The position numbers and the translations under genes were made by a program. The notes under the pieces were generated by a model that was not told the DNA's origin, searched no databases, and worked only from the letters and a program-made list of their open reading frames with translations. Below are positions 1 through 13,400 of a DNA stretch of 64,000 nucleotides, piece after piece. Positions within the stretch are counted from its first letter, which is position 1, and each line of letters begins with the position of its first letter. The stretch lies in the NCBI RefSeq assembly GCF_002078875.1, contig NC_034412.1:77440136-77504135 (forward strand). The letters are read 5' to 3'. This DNA is from Numida meleagris. Lineage: Eukaryota; Chordata; Aves; Galliformes; Numididae.

Positions 1-775
1 TTTTAAAAGAAAAGAGGAAAGCCAACATTCAAATAGGCTCCAATTTCATGTTTCATTGTGCTTTTCAGTCCATAAAAGACAGTGATAAGACATAAGATCT
101 TAGCAAATTACAATGAGAAAATGACAATCAATTTTGAAAGTACTTTTAAATCTGAAATTTAAAACAAATAGACTCTACTATTCAAAATTTAATAAAAATA
201 ATTTCAAAGTCATAATGCTCTCCATTATGAATGTATGTGGAGATGTCTCTTTAAGCAGGAGTCTCTCTCATACTGGAGTTGAGTTAAAAACATTTTGTAA
301 GATTTATCTCAAGGTTTTCTTAAAGGGCAAAATTCTATTTCTGGAGACAGTGTTCTGGGAAATAATTTGGGTGATGAAAAACAAAAGACTATTAAAAAGA
401 ATCTCATGCTTTTACCTATTTTTTAGATAATTTTTTTCTTAAATTTCCAGGAAAGCACCGCTGATTGATTGCTTAAGCCTGTTTTGAATAATTAATTTTC
501 ATTTGCATTCTCACCTGGACACAAGTAATTTCCTTTGGCTATAGCTACAAATCAATTTTCTTTAAAAACTCTTTTCATTAACCAATAAGAACTAGATTTT
601 AAAATACCCATTTTTCAACACTCAGTCATCCCAAAACAGTTAGTAATTTGGCTTCAATTTTTACTTTTTAAACCACAGGCAAATTAATGAAGATTGCAAA
701 AATGTGATTTAAGGGTACCATATACACACATATGTGCATGTAGTAAAATATGGCATGTAGTGACATATGGCAAGT
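1..775. other. Unique AT-rich DNA, no gene seen
   Basis: No repeat family or exon is recognised here. The longest open frame is 98 codons (134-430, +). It is rich in Lys, Phe, Leu and Asn, as expected from random AT-rich sequence. Confidence 0.6.
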
Positions 776-991
776 AGTGACAGGACACGGGAAAATAGTT
801 TTAAACTGAAAGAGGGCGGATTTAGACTAGATATTAGGAAGAAATTCTTTACTGCGAGGGTGGTGAGACACTGGAACAGGTTGCCCAGTGAGACTGTGGA
901 TGCCCCCTCCCTGGAAGCATTCAAGGCCAGGCTGGATGGGGTTTTGAGCAACCTGATCTAGAGGGAGGCATCCTTGCCTATGATTCTATAA
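776..991 (+). mobile_element. CR1 LINE 3' end, internally deleted near its tail
   Basis: This is a 5'-truncated copy of the non-LTR retrotransposon CR1. It begins near the segment encoding the end of the reverse transcriptase and runs into the 3' UTR. Diagnostic stretches are TTTAGACTAGATATTAGGA, GAAATTCTTTACTGCGAGGG, CACTGGAACAGGTTGCCCAG and AAGGCCAGGCTGGATGGGG. After TCCTTGCC the sequence jumps straight to TATGATTCTATA. About 60 bp of the usual tail (the AGCAGGGG and CCTTCCAACCC region) is missing. A short TAT match at the join suggests a microhomology deletion. Confidence 0.93.
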
Positions 992-1368
992 TAAGTTTAA
1001 GTAGGCTCATAATTCCTGAACTGATTAAGAAGATAGAAGCTGGACTTGAACGTTCGATAAATGAATGTTTGACATTAAAAGATACTTGGAAAATACAAGG
1101 AATTTTTGGATTAGAATTTGAAATACTATCATTTTTAATTCACATAAATGATTGATATTTTTATTTTCGGGAAAATGAGGCAGTCAAAAATCTGTACAGT
1201 AAGTATATTACGAAAAAGAAATATGGGAGTCCTAGATATCTAATTGTGATATTAATACATATTGATTTAAATTCTTCTGTATCTGACTAAACAACTCAAA
1301 TAACTTCTAGTATAAAAAAACTTTTTTTGCACTTTTTTCTTCACTTTAAATCAAAAGAGCAAGAATGG

Positions 1369-1535
1369 AATAGAATAGATCTACATCGAGTCCAACTGTT
1401 TGACCTCTTTAGGGCTATCCAAAAGTTAAAGCATGTTAACCAGGGCATTATCCAAACGTCTCTTGAACACTGACAGGCATGGTGCATCGATCACCTCTCT
1501 AGGAATCCTGTTCCAGTGTTTGACCACCTGCATTC
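1369..1535 (-). mobile_element. CR1 LINE 3' fragment, old subfamily
   Basis: On the minus strand this matches the CR1 3' region. Visible on the plus strand are CGAGTCCAACTG, CTCTTGAACACTGACAGGC, ATCACCTCTCTAGGAATCC and TGTTCCAGTGTTTGACCACC. The 3' octamer tail has decayed to AGAATGGAATAGAATAG. Divergence from the usual pattern is high, so the copy is old. It ends next to a mariner fragment. Confidence 0.8.
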
Positions 1536-1544
1536 ATAAAGATC

Positions 1545-1722
1545 TGCACCAGCAGAGGTGACCCACTGTCACTGTCACCACTGCTGAAACTCACCACCTC
1601 GCTGTGCTCACATCCACTGTTTGGTCTACATAAATATTCAGCAAGCATTGATGGATGTCAGTGAGTGCAACTCATTCTGCAAGCTAGAATTCAACTATGC
1701 TTCTCTGGTGTCTGCAGGGTTG
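1545..1722 (-). mobile_element. Mariner (Galluhop-like) transposase fragment
   Basis: About 110 bp align clearly with the mariner at 17111-17637. Shared blocks include CACTGCTGAAA, GTGCTCACATCCACT / GTGCTGACATCCACT and ATTCAGCAAGCAT. The transposase reads on the minus strand, and this part corresponds to the N-terminal helix-turn-helix region (a CLLN-type helix followed by a DVST/RRW-type segment). No terminal inverted repeat is seen and the frame is broken, so this is a dead internal fragment. The family name is from recognition of the chicken element, not from a search. Confidence 0.75.
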
Positions 1723-1945
1723 TTTGTTACCTTTTTTTTTTTTACCTATCCCTCACTCCCAGACAGCCTTTTTACCCCCTTCTTAACTATATTTTCAGAG
1801 AAGTTCCACCAGCTTGGCTGACTTGCTCAGCTATGTTCCACAGTGGGTCCACTGGAATATGGATTAGTCCCTGGCTTCTTCTCACACAAGTTGCCCCTGT
1901 AGCTTTCCTGCTGCCAACTCCTTGGCATCTACATCTAGTACAGTA
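1723..1945. other. GC-richer block, origin unresolved
   Basis: This block has more C and T than its surroundings and includes CCACAGTGGGTCCACTGG and TGCCCCTGTAGCTTTCCTG. It follows a T-run and borders the mariner fragment. Its texture is that of a decayed transposable element, possibly ERV-derived, but no family can be assigned. A 93-codon open frame (1665-1946, +) runs across it and shows no recognisable domain. Confidence 0.4.
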
Positions 1946-4503
1946 AAAAATTCAGAGTCCTTTGGATGAGGAAGAGACATAAGGGAAAATTAACAGGCAT
2001 GAAAGAAAAAGTCAAGACTAATAAAATAGAAAAAAAACAACAGTATATTATATAGCAATAACCTTAAAATTGTTATTTGCTCTACTGATACTGCCTCCTG
2101 CCTTCCATCTCACCTCATACTATTTTCACCAATTCAGTTATTTCTGGATCCTAAAGTAGATTACACCAGTCTTCCTTAATCTTAGAGATGGTGAGAGGTC
2201 ACGATAAATCATCCATTCTTCCATACTTCATTGCCAGTTGTGAGAGTCCATTTACTCTCAGTCTTGTCATCAGTTTGGGGCTATATATATATATATATTT
2301 GTTATGACTGTCTGCTTTCTTCTGAGGGATTATCAACACAAGCTTGAAAATTTCAAAAATGTGTCTTCCAGCCTCCATTGACAGAAAGGGTATAAAAGAG
2401 TTTCTTATACCATGATGGCCAGTTAGACAGACTCAAAATGATAGAAGGAATTCTCAGTTTCAGTTGCAGCTTGCAAAAAAGTTCAAACAATCTAGAACAA
2501 GCTCAGATCAAGACAAACCCAGACCAGTCTTTAGACCCTACACTGTGAGGTCCACACAGATCTTCAGCTTTTCTCTAAAAATGGCTAAATCATATATTGT
2601 GGACTATATTTTGCTTGTGCAAATACAAATGAAAGATGCACTACTTAGAAATAAATCTAATTTTCAGTAACTTAAATATCTCCTTCACTCATACAAATAC
2701 TCAATGCATTTATAGCAACATGAAGGGGTTGGAAATATGGCTGTGTTTACAGATCATGTGTCTTGGAAAAGTCACCTAAATATTAAATATTTATTTACTA
2801 GTGTACTAATGCTGGATAATGGGTGGAACAGATTATGTGTCTTATCATTTTGAAGGATTTTGAGATCTGATCTAATTGTCATGTACTACAATTTCTGCAT
2901 ATTTCTCTACTTGACATTGTGCCTGATACTACTTGTACATCATGGAACTTTAGATTATGGAACTCATAAGGAGCTACAACATGATATGAGGGATGTAACC
3001 CTCACATCAACAACAAGAACAAAAACATACAGTATCTAGCATGGGAGGTGGAAGGTGGAGGGTAAGAAACAGTCACAACAATAAAACAAAGAGGACTAAA
3101 AAGATTCAGGACTGGCCAGTACTCTCTGATCTCTCTGAATGTATTCTAAAGACCATTTTAAATAACAGAGTAACAGAATGGTCTGCTTAAAGGTCTCTGT
3201 TTTTTGTTGTTGCTGCTATTTTTCTTATCTGGTTTTACAAAACTCCCATGCTGGTATTTCCCTTATCAAGGGAAGGATGGCTATGTAGAGGAAGTAGATT
3301 GGATAATAATACAGTCTATACTACCAAAGATATTTTTTATACGGAGGAAATATATATGAGGAGGTATCAAATATCATGTGTAAAATAGCCAGTAGCTAAA
3401 TAGAAACCTTGTTACTGCTGTACACACTACATAAGAAATCATGTTTATGGACAACCTGAGGTATTAAATCAGATTCCCTAATTAATATTCTGTTGGCAAG
3501 GGCTTACCAGCCAAAGAGAAAAAAGGATGACTTCAAGCTTTGAGGGCTTTCCTACAATATGTCTTTCATAAAGCAAATCAGAAAAACAAATATACATGCA
3601 GCCCTTGTTTATCTAAGCTATTCTTTCCTTTTATATTATTGTTTTAATTTTTTTTAATAGGACTATCAATTGTGATTGCACTTACAGTAGCTTACATTGT
3701 TCAATGGACAAATTTTGTTTATTAATAGTTTGATATCATAAATATAAATATTATCAAATAGTTTGTCTCATATCTCCCAAACACCTTTTCATGCAAGTGC
3801 AGAAAATACAGTATTTCTACATTAACTGCATTTATATAAAATGTTTCTGCAAGTACATTAATGAAGGATATAGGTATTTAAAATCATGACTAGCAGAGCC
3901 ATGCTACAGAGTAGAGTTGATGAATAGGAATGCAATGGTTTTGATGGATTGAGCTAACTACTTGTTTATGCATACACACAAAACCTTTTCTTGCATTTTT
4001 TCTCATCAAATATGCAGGAATATCAACTTGACATCACTTTTCCAGACTGACACATAAAAGCTTTAATCTTTCTCTAATGTATGTCATTGATTCAGATTTC
4101 ATAAGGCTTAAGCAAAAAGTGCAGTCTAATTTGCAATCCAGGATTCCAATTTTCTTTATTAGGCAATAGTATATCACATAGGGGGAAGAAAACAAAACCA
4201 CATAGTTCCCTAATACACGCTAGGTTTTGTTTTTGTTTAGTTTGTCTTTTGTTGAAATTAATACAATGCAAAACACACAAGCAAATAAAATCCCCCAGCC
4301 TCAAAGACAACAAAAATCCCTTGATAAGAACTTCCAGTATCTTTTTTGGCAAATTTCTTTCATTCACTATTCAGCAGAAGATAGTGAAATTTTCATTGTT
4401 TTCAGTCAGGATTATAATTAAGAAAGCACACAAACAGGGTTAATGTACTTTCATACTCTGAGATGCTTACTTTTTAATGCAGATCAGTAGAGAAAGAAGA
4501 AAA

Positions 4504-4543
<40 letters not shown>

Positions 4544-4767
4544 CGGATTTTCAGCTAGTTAAGTGTTTTTGCTTGTTTGTTTTCCCTTCAGAAATCTACT
4601 CTCTACTAACATACTTTTAAAATATTACATATTAGAAATCCATGCTTTTAATAAGTGGAAGATTTAGAGGCGCTGGGTTTCAGATACAGGTTCTGCCACT
4701 TTTGACTTGAAGTATATGCAGAAACTCTGAAGAAACATAGATGTTCAGTAAATCAAATTCTTGTCAG
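1946..4767. other. Unique AT-rich DNA with simple repeats
   Basis: Nothing gene-like is seen. It contains a short TA repeat at about 2282-2298 and the CA repeat listed separately. The ORFs present (68-91 codons) have low-complexity composition. Confidence 0.6.
4505..4541. repeat. (CG)n/(CA)n microsatellite
   Basis: CGCGCG is followed by about 15 CA units. The alternating purine-pyrimidine tract could adopt Z-DNA. It is likely to be polymorphic in length. Confidence 0.97.
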
Positions 4768-4917
4768 TACTCTGGAGGCTTTCACCATTAGGCTGGATGG
4801 GACTTTGAGCAACCTGGTCTAGTGGGAGGTGTCCCTGCCTATAGCAGGGGGATTGGAACTTCATGATTTTAAAGGTGCCTTCTGACCCAAACCACTCTAT
4901 GATTCTATGATTCTATC
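4768..4917 (+). mobile_element. CR1 LINE 3' tail
   Basis: A short CR1 3' UTR copy. It shows GGCTGGATGGGACTTTGAGC, AACCTGGTCTAGTGGGAGG, CCTGCCTATAGCAGGGGG and a terminal CTATGATTCTATGATTCTAT. It contains no coding sequence. Confidence 0.95.
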
Positions 4918-6319
4918 CAAATACAGACATTATGAAAGAAATTTAAATCAGCAGAAAATATACAGAGTTCATACATTCCTTTTTTATTATCAGTTACTAA
5001 CTTTCTTCTAACTTTTCCTCACAGTAGAATCTCCTGTGCATTTTAACTTTTGCAGCAATGAAGAAAAACAAAACAGAACCAAAACAGTTTTCTTTTATGA
5101 AGCCAGCAGTAAAGACTTTATATTTTTCTGGCTTACATATCAATGTTGTCCTGCTGCGCAACACTTAAAAACAAAAAAACACTGGATAAATAAGAAATCC
5201 TAGTAGAATCTTGAAATGCTCAGAATGCTGCAAAAGTCCTATCCTTAGCTCTCTTGAAAAGTAACATATTGCTCTTGAATGCCTCTTTCCAGATAGCCTA
5301 CAATAATAAAAAATAAGTATCATTACAAGAAAATGATAGATAAAGAGTTTAGGCAGAGACTGACCTTGCTGAAAAGGATCCGAATTATAATGCTTAAAGA
5401 GAAAGGATTTTTTAATAAGTCTTCAGTCGGTTTAATGTCAAGTTAATTTACTTGGACATTCCTCTTCAGTTATACATTTCACTTTAACAGATTGATGCAG
5501 TGAATTAACAAAAAATTTTCCACATCTAGATAGAGTTGCTGGTATTGTTTGTTTGTTTGTTTTTGAGGTGCTTGTACTATTTGAGTTCCTGTTTGTTTAT
5601 TGTAAACACTTTTGTTTCTTTTAAGGCCCACACATCATCTTATAATTGAACTTCAGTCATTTTATTACATCTTTTTTTCTATTTGCACTATTTTGTTTAT
5701 TATGAAAAGAGATATCATAATAACAATGTAATCTGTTATCTATTTGTATATCTGCTAGATAATCTGAAAACTTGAATTTAAATACAAGGTGATTGAACTG
5801 GAGATATATAGTACATATATAATAATGCATACCATATATATATAGTATACAATATATACTATACTACCAGTCTGCAGCTTAAAGAGAGAAAAAGTCTGTA
5901 AGGAATGCTAGCATGTGTACATAAGGAATAACTAGCACTGGAGCACAAGCAAGCTGTAAGTTCAGGTAGCTCAGTGGCTTCCAAATAACTTTCATTTGTT
6001 TAACCTCAGGTAGATATTTGTTTTTCATCAGCTACAGATAATCTACATGTTTTCAGAGGCTTTTGTATCTTTCATGCTTTCTCATTTGCATCTGATTGAA
6101 GTGCAGAAAGCTTCCAAATTGCTTGCTTAGTAACATCCTTTGGATTACCAGACCAGATATGATATCTCAAGGCCACTGTTAGTGAGCTAAGGTCAAATCA
6201 AAGCTCAATTTACAAGTTTTCCTGTTAATAGATTACAGGTGCTGCCATGCTATTGAGCTTTGGAACAGGATCCCAAGGTTGTAGTCATTGAACCAAGACT
6301 GGCAGCCTTCAAGAATAAT
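4918..6319. other. Unique AT-rich DNA, no gene seen
   Basis: No exon-like segment is visible. A GTTT run lies near 5547-5562. A small AT palindrome at 5841-5863 has 9-bp arms (TATAGTATA and TATACTATA). Confidence 0.6.
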
Positions 6320-6391
6320 CATAGAATCATAGAATCATAGAATCATAGAATCATAGAATCATAGAATCATAGAATCATAGAATCATAGAAT
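6320..6391 (-). repeat. CATAGAAT octamer array, probable expanded CR1 tail
   Basis: Nine perfect 8-bp units run into the assembly gap. The unit is the complement of the ATTCTATG octamer that ends CR1 copies, which normally have only two to four units. The simplest reading is a minus-strand CR1 whose body lies inside the gap and whose 3' octamer has expanded. Because the array meets the gap, its true length is unknown. Confidence 0.85.
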
Positions 6392-7379
6392 NNNNNNNNN
6401 NNNNNNNNNNNNNNNNNNNNNNNNNNNNNNNNNNNNNNNNNNNNNNNNNNNNNNNNNNNNNNNNNNNNNNNNNNNNNNNNNNNNNNNNNNNNNNNNNNNN
6501 NNNNNNNNNNNNNNNNNNNNNNNNNNNNNNNNNNNNNNNNNNNNNNNNNNNNNNNNNNNNNNNNNNNNNNNNNNNNNNNNNNNNNNNNNNNNNNNNNNNN
6601 NNNNNNNNNNNNNNNNNNNNNNNNNNNNNNNNNNNNNNNNNNNNNNNNNNNNNNNNNNNNNNNNNNNNNNNNNNNNNNNNNNNNNNNNNNNNNNNNNNNN
6701 NNNNNNNNNNNNNNNNNNNNNNNNNNNNNNNNNNNNNNNNNNNNNNNNNNNNNNNNNNNNNNNNNNNNNNNNNNNNNNNNNNNNNNNNNNNNNNNNNNNN
6801 NNNNNNNNNNNNNNNNNNNNNNNNNNNNNNNNNNNNNNNNNNNNNNNNNNNNNNNNNNNNNNNNNNNNNNNNNNNNNNNNNNNNNNNNNNNNNNNNNNNN
6901 NNNNNNNNNNNNNNNNNNNNNNNNNNNNNNNNNNNNNNNNNNNNNNNNNNNNNNNNNNNNNNNNNNNNNNNNNNNNNNNNNNNNNNNNNNNNNNNNNNNN
7001 NNNNNNNNNNNNNNNNNNNNNNNNNNNNNNNNNNNNNNNNNNNNNNNNNNNNNNNNNNNNNNNNNNNNNNNNNNNNNNNNNNNNNNNNNNNNNNNNNNNN
7101 NNNNNNNNNNNNNNNNNNNNNNNNNNNNNNNNNNNNNNNNNNNNNNNNNNNNNNNNNNNNNNNNNNNNNNNNNNNNNNNNNNNNNNNNNNNNNNNNNNNN
7201 NNNNNNNNNNNNNNNNNNNNNNNNNNNNNNNNNNNNNNNNNNNNNNNNNNNNNNNNNNNNNNNNNNNNNNNNNNNNNNNNNNNNNNNNNNNNNNNNNNNN
7301 NNNNNNNNNNNNNNNNNNNNNNNNNNNNNNNNNNNNNNNNNNNNNNNNNNNNNNNNNNNNNNNNNNNNNNNNNNNNNNN
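6392..7379. other. Assembly gap (988 Ns)
   Basis: All bases are N. The gap starts inside the octamer array and ends at a CCATCC hexamer array, so both edges are tandem repeats. Any open frame drawn across it is an artefact. Confidence 0.99.
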
Positions 7380-7411
7380 CCATCCCCATCCCCATCCCCA
7401 TCCCCATCCCC
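7380..7411. repeat. (CCATCC)n hexamer array at gap edge
   Basis: About five C-rich hexamer units emerge directly from the gap. This unit is unrelated to the octamer on the other side. Confidence 0.93.
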
Positions 7412-10400
7412 CTTCCCTGCTTCTCTTCCTTCTAGGCTAGTCTATGAAGTTATTAATGATTATTATTTTAGTTGCATAGTTGGTCAGATGACCAATGCCT
7501 TTGTTAGCAGGAGTAGCATTTAGGCCAGATATGTTATTCTTTTTCTTATGAAAGTGCATACTTACCTAACGTCTGTCCCTTCAAGTTATCCCAGTACTGA
7601 CCATTTTGACTATTAAATGCTAATTTATTTGTCTTGATAGGGTTTCACTGGGTAATCCAGCACTGTGTAGTTCAGTGATATTTGGCTTCCAGCCTGTGTA
7701 TTTTATAAGGCTCTAAATCTGCCTGTCAAGAGAAAGAACAGAAAGGTAACAACTGCTAGTTAAATCAAATCACTTCTCCTAAATTGGACAAATTTGGTTA
7801 GCCTCTGATGCTCCCTGGCCCAAGTCCATGTCAGCAAGAATGACTGTGCTCAATCAAGGCTAAGCTTGCAGGTGAATAAAACATAGCCCCAAAACACCGT
7901 ACAACATGCTGCCTGCAAAAACATCTTTTTATGAACAAAATGATATTACTCACATGAGGCACAGCTATGACAGGAAACACACTCTTTTTCATGATTATAT
8001 ATCTTAGTGTATAAACCTGATATATTAAAATAAAAAATAATTTCTAGTTATATTAGAGATTAATTTCAGATTTTCAGTATATTCAGTTTAACTTGGTATT
8101 TCCAAGACTTCTATATTTTGCTTCGAAAGAAAGATGTAATAGTAGCAGAAACAGCCAATGCAGCATAATCTAGGAACTGCAGATCTGTTGTTTTTATTAT
8201 TTTAGAAAACAACTTTCCATTTTTCAGTACATCTCATGAGTATTTATCAGTATTATAATTCCTGTAAATACATGGTATATTACCTGCACTGAAAGCAGGT
8301 TTTCCCACTATCAGTGTAGTTACATCTCACTACATTTCATTACAGGCATGGTAATGAAGTAAATTTGTTGTATTTAGTTGACAGTATGAGACAAAAGGGA
8401 AAATTCAATCTGACTTGTTTTAATAATGTTAACAGAAATTTAATTCAGACACTATTTTTTTTTAAGAAAGATTTGAGGATTTTTAATGTTTATATGTAAT
8501 TGGTATTATTATATCTTTTTTAATTACTATTTTTGTGAAAATAGAAATTTGACACTTTAGAACAATCACCCATGATTAATAATCTCATTTTTCTTATCCT
8601 CTTTCTTTCAGTCTAGGGCTTAACCTAGGTCTGTTCAGTCTTGCCTTACTGTTTGGATTGTACACAATCTTATGACAAGACTCATTTATTATGTTTGGTG
8701 AGCCACAATTCTTCCTTCTTCATGTGATAAAGGAAAATGTTAGAAGTCAGAAATACAGTTTTAATGATAAAAATGTTACATTCTTTGCTATGTAATGATA
8801 GCATGGCATTCATAAATAAAGTTATCTGAAACTTAACACTTTCTTATTGTATTATTTTATTCAAGCTACAAGGAGAATGCCTTACTAAATATCACACAGA
8901 AGTGCACACTAAAAATGTGCACCCTTGCCTCCCCCCTAAAATAGAAATACAGATGAACTACTACTTACATGTAAATTGTTATCAAATCTTTTATTTCTCT
9001 AAGATCTGAATACTCTTTAAAAGTTATGATTTTAGATTGAATAATTAGATATATATTCTGATAATGAGTTAATCTACTAGTGTTATTAAATGAGAGAGAG
9101 AATACCTGTATTTCTTCTTCCTATATACTCCATCAAAGCTCTTAAATTGTTTTGCATCTAATGAAATGATATCATGCTGTAGACGAAACACAGAGATATT
9201 TAGAAAAATGATTGAAAGAAAGGTTAAAAAAAAAAAGATGCTGTTATACTTTATGCATCAAATAAACCCTGTATTTTATGCCAACATAGAAATAGTTCGA
9301 ATAACATTCTTATTTCTACATAAAGTATTACAGTTACCATTTATCCTTGAACAAACATATAAACCAAGCAGGTTTATAAAATCCTTATAAAATTTATACC
9401 AAGAGTATCCCAGAGATAACACATACCATTCGATACAGAAGCAAAACCAGCCAGTACCTGAGGATGTTTTGCAAAGATATTCACTTTGTCTTTCAAAACG
9501 TGTAATTCAGGGATTGCGAAAAAATGCTGGCAAAACACATATAAGAGTTTTAAATGAACTACAAAATTTCTCATCTTGTCTGCTTTGATCTAGACTTGAA
9601 TTTGTATGTTTCCCACATACATTAACAACTGTTTCAAACAATGCTAGTTATCTCAAGTACTTCAAATTCATATGAAAAATTAATCATCATTGTCTATTTC
9701 TGGTTACCAAAGCAAGTGAAACTGGTGGCTTTAACTTTGTTCACTTTTTTCGGCTTTTATTTCATTTCATTGTTTTTCCTTAACTTTCTTTTAGCTTTCT
9801 ACTCATTGAAGTAGTCATATCTAAGACTATTTATCTCTCCTTTTATTTTTTCTCTGCAGCAAAATAGTACTATAAAAGGCAGAGTATTTTTCAAATAAGG
9901 ACACATTCCTACCTGGCAAAAAGCTAGTCAACCTTCTCATTTTAACAATATCTGAAGGCAAATTGATCAAAACAACCTGATATATGCTAACAATTACTTC
10001 GGAGACATCCTCAGGAGACCATTCTATGCTATGAATTCTAAAAGGACAGGAGTTTGCTACCTTGGAGCCTCAGGGTGCATCAGCACAGCATAACTGTGAT
10101 TGGTGTAACTCTAAGCTTAAAATAACAAGCTCTACTGAGACAGAATATAATTGCACAGGCTTACTACCATCTTTATACGCAGGCACAGTTTGCTTTGTAA
10201 GTCTAGACTCAGCTTTCTTTCTCGCCAGCAAACATAGCACATAGGCCTACCTTCAACAGATCTCCAGTCTTTAGTAGCTTAATTTGCACTGTCCTTATTG
10301 TGTAAGAGGAAGCCCACTACCAAGTGTGTATATTGTGTCTTTCCATCATGAGTTGTTTAAGTCTGCCCAAGTCTAGCCCAAACTGTCTGGATATTGACCA

Positions 10401-13400
10401 GATCTTTTAGATTCAAATTCATATATTTTAAACTTCATCACGTTATTCTCCTCCAAAGAATAAGATACAGCTTAACAATGAGGGAGGCAGTGTATGTCAA
10501 CAACCTTTCTCCTTCTTTGCTGAGGATGAAACAAAAGGGAACTCGAAATCAAGTATGTTGCAGCAATAAGTACAGTTCTGTTTTAAAACATCACAAAGCA
10601 GATGTCTTTAAAATATGTTATATAAATATTAGTAGTATTATTTTACTTTATTCAGACACTATTCTTCATTGCAGAGATTTTTAATAGCGAAAGTACACAA
10701 CAAACCCTGCATGGCAATGATTACTTACTGTCCTACTTCGCAAGAATAAATAGAAGATAACATAGTTGTCTGGTGCCTACTGTTAGTTAATGATAAGGAA
10801 GGGGTTAAGGTGGGTCAAAAGCTTCTTGAACATCATAGAAAGATACTGAAAACAAGAGATTATAATTTTTTAAAGTACCTAATTAATAATATATTACTAA
10901 AATATACTATGCAATAATGTAATGTATGGTAAGACCTCCGAATGAAGTAGCATATGTACCGTAGCATAAAAATACAGAATTATATTATATTGTCTTTTCC
11001 CAGTATTACTGGTCTGCCACATTAAGGTTTTTATTAATCTCATATACAAATCAATAGTATTAAAAATATCATTCTTAATTATTTTGTCTATAAACATAAA
11101 ACTTCATGATAAAGCAGCGTTAATGCTGCCACATTCATCTGAAATATTTAGCTAATTTACTGATTGCTTCTTAACATAGTTTACAGAAAAAAAAGCTTAC
11201 AGTTACAGAAAAAAAAAAAAAAACAGAAATTTGTACAAACTTAAATACTTGTTTCTAGTCCAAGGAACCTTAGAAGTTTTCTGAAAATTTATGTTGTTAA
11301 AACTCACTGTCTTTTTTCCATTTGTTTTCTCTCCCCCACAACCACCTCTGCATCATCACTTTATGATTTCTGAAACACAATTCTGAAGGAAGCAAACACA
11401 GTTTAGCAAATGTTGCCTTACCACAGAGCCTGTCAAACATTTCTGATCACAGTTCTTGCTGGCAGTAAGCTTTCAGTTGTTTAAAAACTGTGACACACAA
11501 TTTTACACTCTCCTCTTTGAAAACACATCATGCTTTACTGCTAAATTTGTAACAGAATTATAAAAGTGATTTGAAAGTGATCCTCCTGTTTGTTTCATTT
11601 TGTGACCAGTTCCCCTGGCTTTCAAGATGAAAGTCTAAAAACAGCGTCCTTGCATGATGAAACAATAGCTGTACATGTTCCCAAGGAAATTTCAGAAGAT
11701 ACTATTGGGTATGATGTGTATTAAAGGGACTTTAAGGGCTAAAAGGCAAATTTGATAAGCAATTAAGTATTTCTGTAGGAGCCAAGAAGGAATGCTTAAT
11801 GTCTAAGTCTAGAATGAATCTAGGTATATGGAGAAAAGAGGATGTGAAATACTAGGGTCATTTTTCTGCTCAGATAGGATAATTTTAAACATTTATTTTC
11901 AAAAATTTTTGAACAGCCTAAAGTATTGTTCACTGAAGATATATGGCTATCTCCTTGCCACAAATGTTTGGAATCTTCATTTTTATTCCAATTTTGATCC
12001 TATTAAAGTAACTTGCTTTTGTTACTTACTGTCATGCTTTCCTTACTGAAGTCTGGTAACACTGCTCCCACACTGCTGGTGCAGAACATATGGTCACATG
12101 CAGAAATCTGTTTTATCAATTTATTAAATCACATTAGGAACTGCCTTTCTTCCAGCTACATTGAGGTCTTAAGCCCTTAAAATTCCCAAGACAGAGATAA
12201 TAAATCAATAAGGCAATGCACTTCTGCTGACACAACTGCCTAACAATTGAAGTAGAAGAAAATTGGAACTGTATAATCAGTTTTGAGTAGGAATTTTGAA
12301 ATATAAATTTTTGAAGCTGCGTCATTCAGGAATATTGGAATATTATTTAAAACTCTTGAAATATAGGCTGCTATAAAAAATAGATTCAATATATTTATCA
12401 GTGAATATTCTTAAGGTTGTATTAACTGCATCAGATATATGTTACCTCTTATTGCTAGAATTGAATATTTGAATAAAAGTGTGTGTAAATATCTAATATT
12501 TATACAAATAATTCAGTTTCTCAAAATCAAAATAATTATGGGTATATTTACCTGAATTCTTAATGTACAATGCTAATTTCATCTTGATAAAAATAGAAAG
12601 TGGTTGATGATACATTTAATAGCTTTAGGCTCTGAATTATTTCTCAATCTAGGGTACCGTTACCTTACATCAGCATCAAATTCTCAGTATTACAGTTCCT
12701 GCAGTCTCAGCTCTATTGCTCTGGACATCTGGTATACATATGATGAACAACATGAATGCCTTAAGCTGTTTTTTGTGCCCATTACAAGCACCACGAATGG
12801 CTGACAGGTACGCCACCAAAGTGCTGTAAGGACATGCTCAAAGCAAAACTTCGTCTGTGTAGTACCAGTTCCACAAAGTGGGAAACTGCAGCTAAAGACC
12901 ATCTGCTATAGTAAAGCTAGTGCACCTTTGCCCTGAGAGCCTTTGAAGAAACCTAGAGCAACACAATGACTCTGTGCTGTACTAGTGAACTGCAGAAATG
13001 GAGGCACAGTATGTTAAAGAAGCAGCATTTGTGGCATTCATGGTTGTTAATATACTGTGGCAATCAGAATGACTTTTTAATAATCAATCCACAAAACAAG
13101 GAATACTTCTTATAGTATTAGTTCTACTTTTTATATTTTTGAGAAAGATTTTCTCATTCTAAGTATATTAAATTACAAATCCACTGTGCTTAAATAGAAC
13201 CCTATCCAGCAACGTTTTGTAAGTCTGACTCTCCAGATTTCATCTGAGTTCTACTCTTCGAGCACCCTACATACAAACTTGATGTGCTGCTGTATTGAAA
13301 ATAGGTGGTAAGACAAATATTCAGTTGAAGATCCTTATCTAGTTAGGATGCAAACTGTTTTATGTATGTGTACTGTATTCTATACCATAAAAGACTGTAT

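Noticed and set aside
5841..5863. AT hairpin as an RNA or regulatory structure
   Set aside because: Short 9-bp A/T-only arms inside a TA-rich stretch are expected by chance.
6320..6391. Octamer array as a CRISPR-like array
   Set aside because: The units are contiguous with no spacers, and the motif is the CR1 tail.
6367..7407. 346-codon open frame on the minus strand
   Set aside because: It is made almost entirely of Ns from the assembly gap, with Met-Gly units from the CCATCC hexamers.
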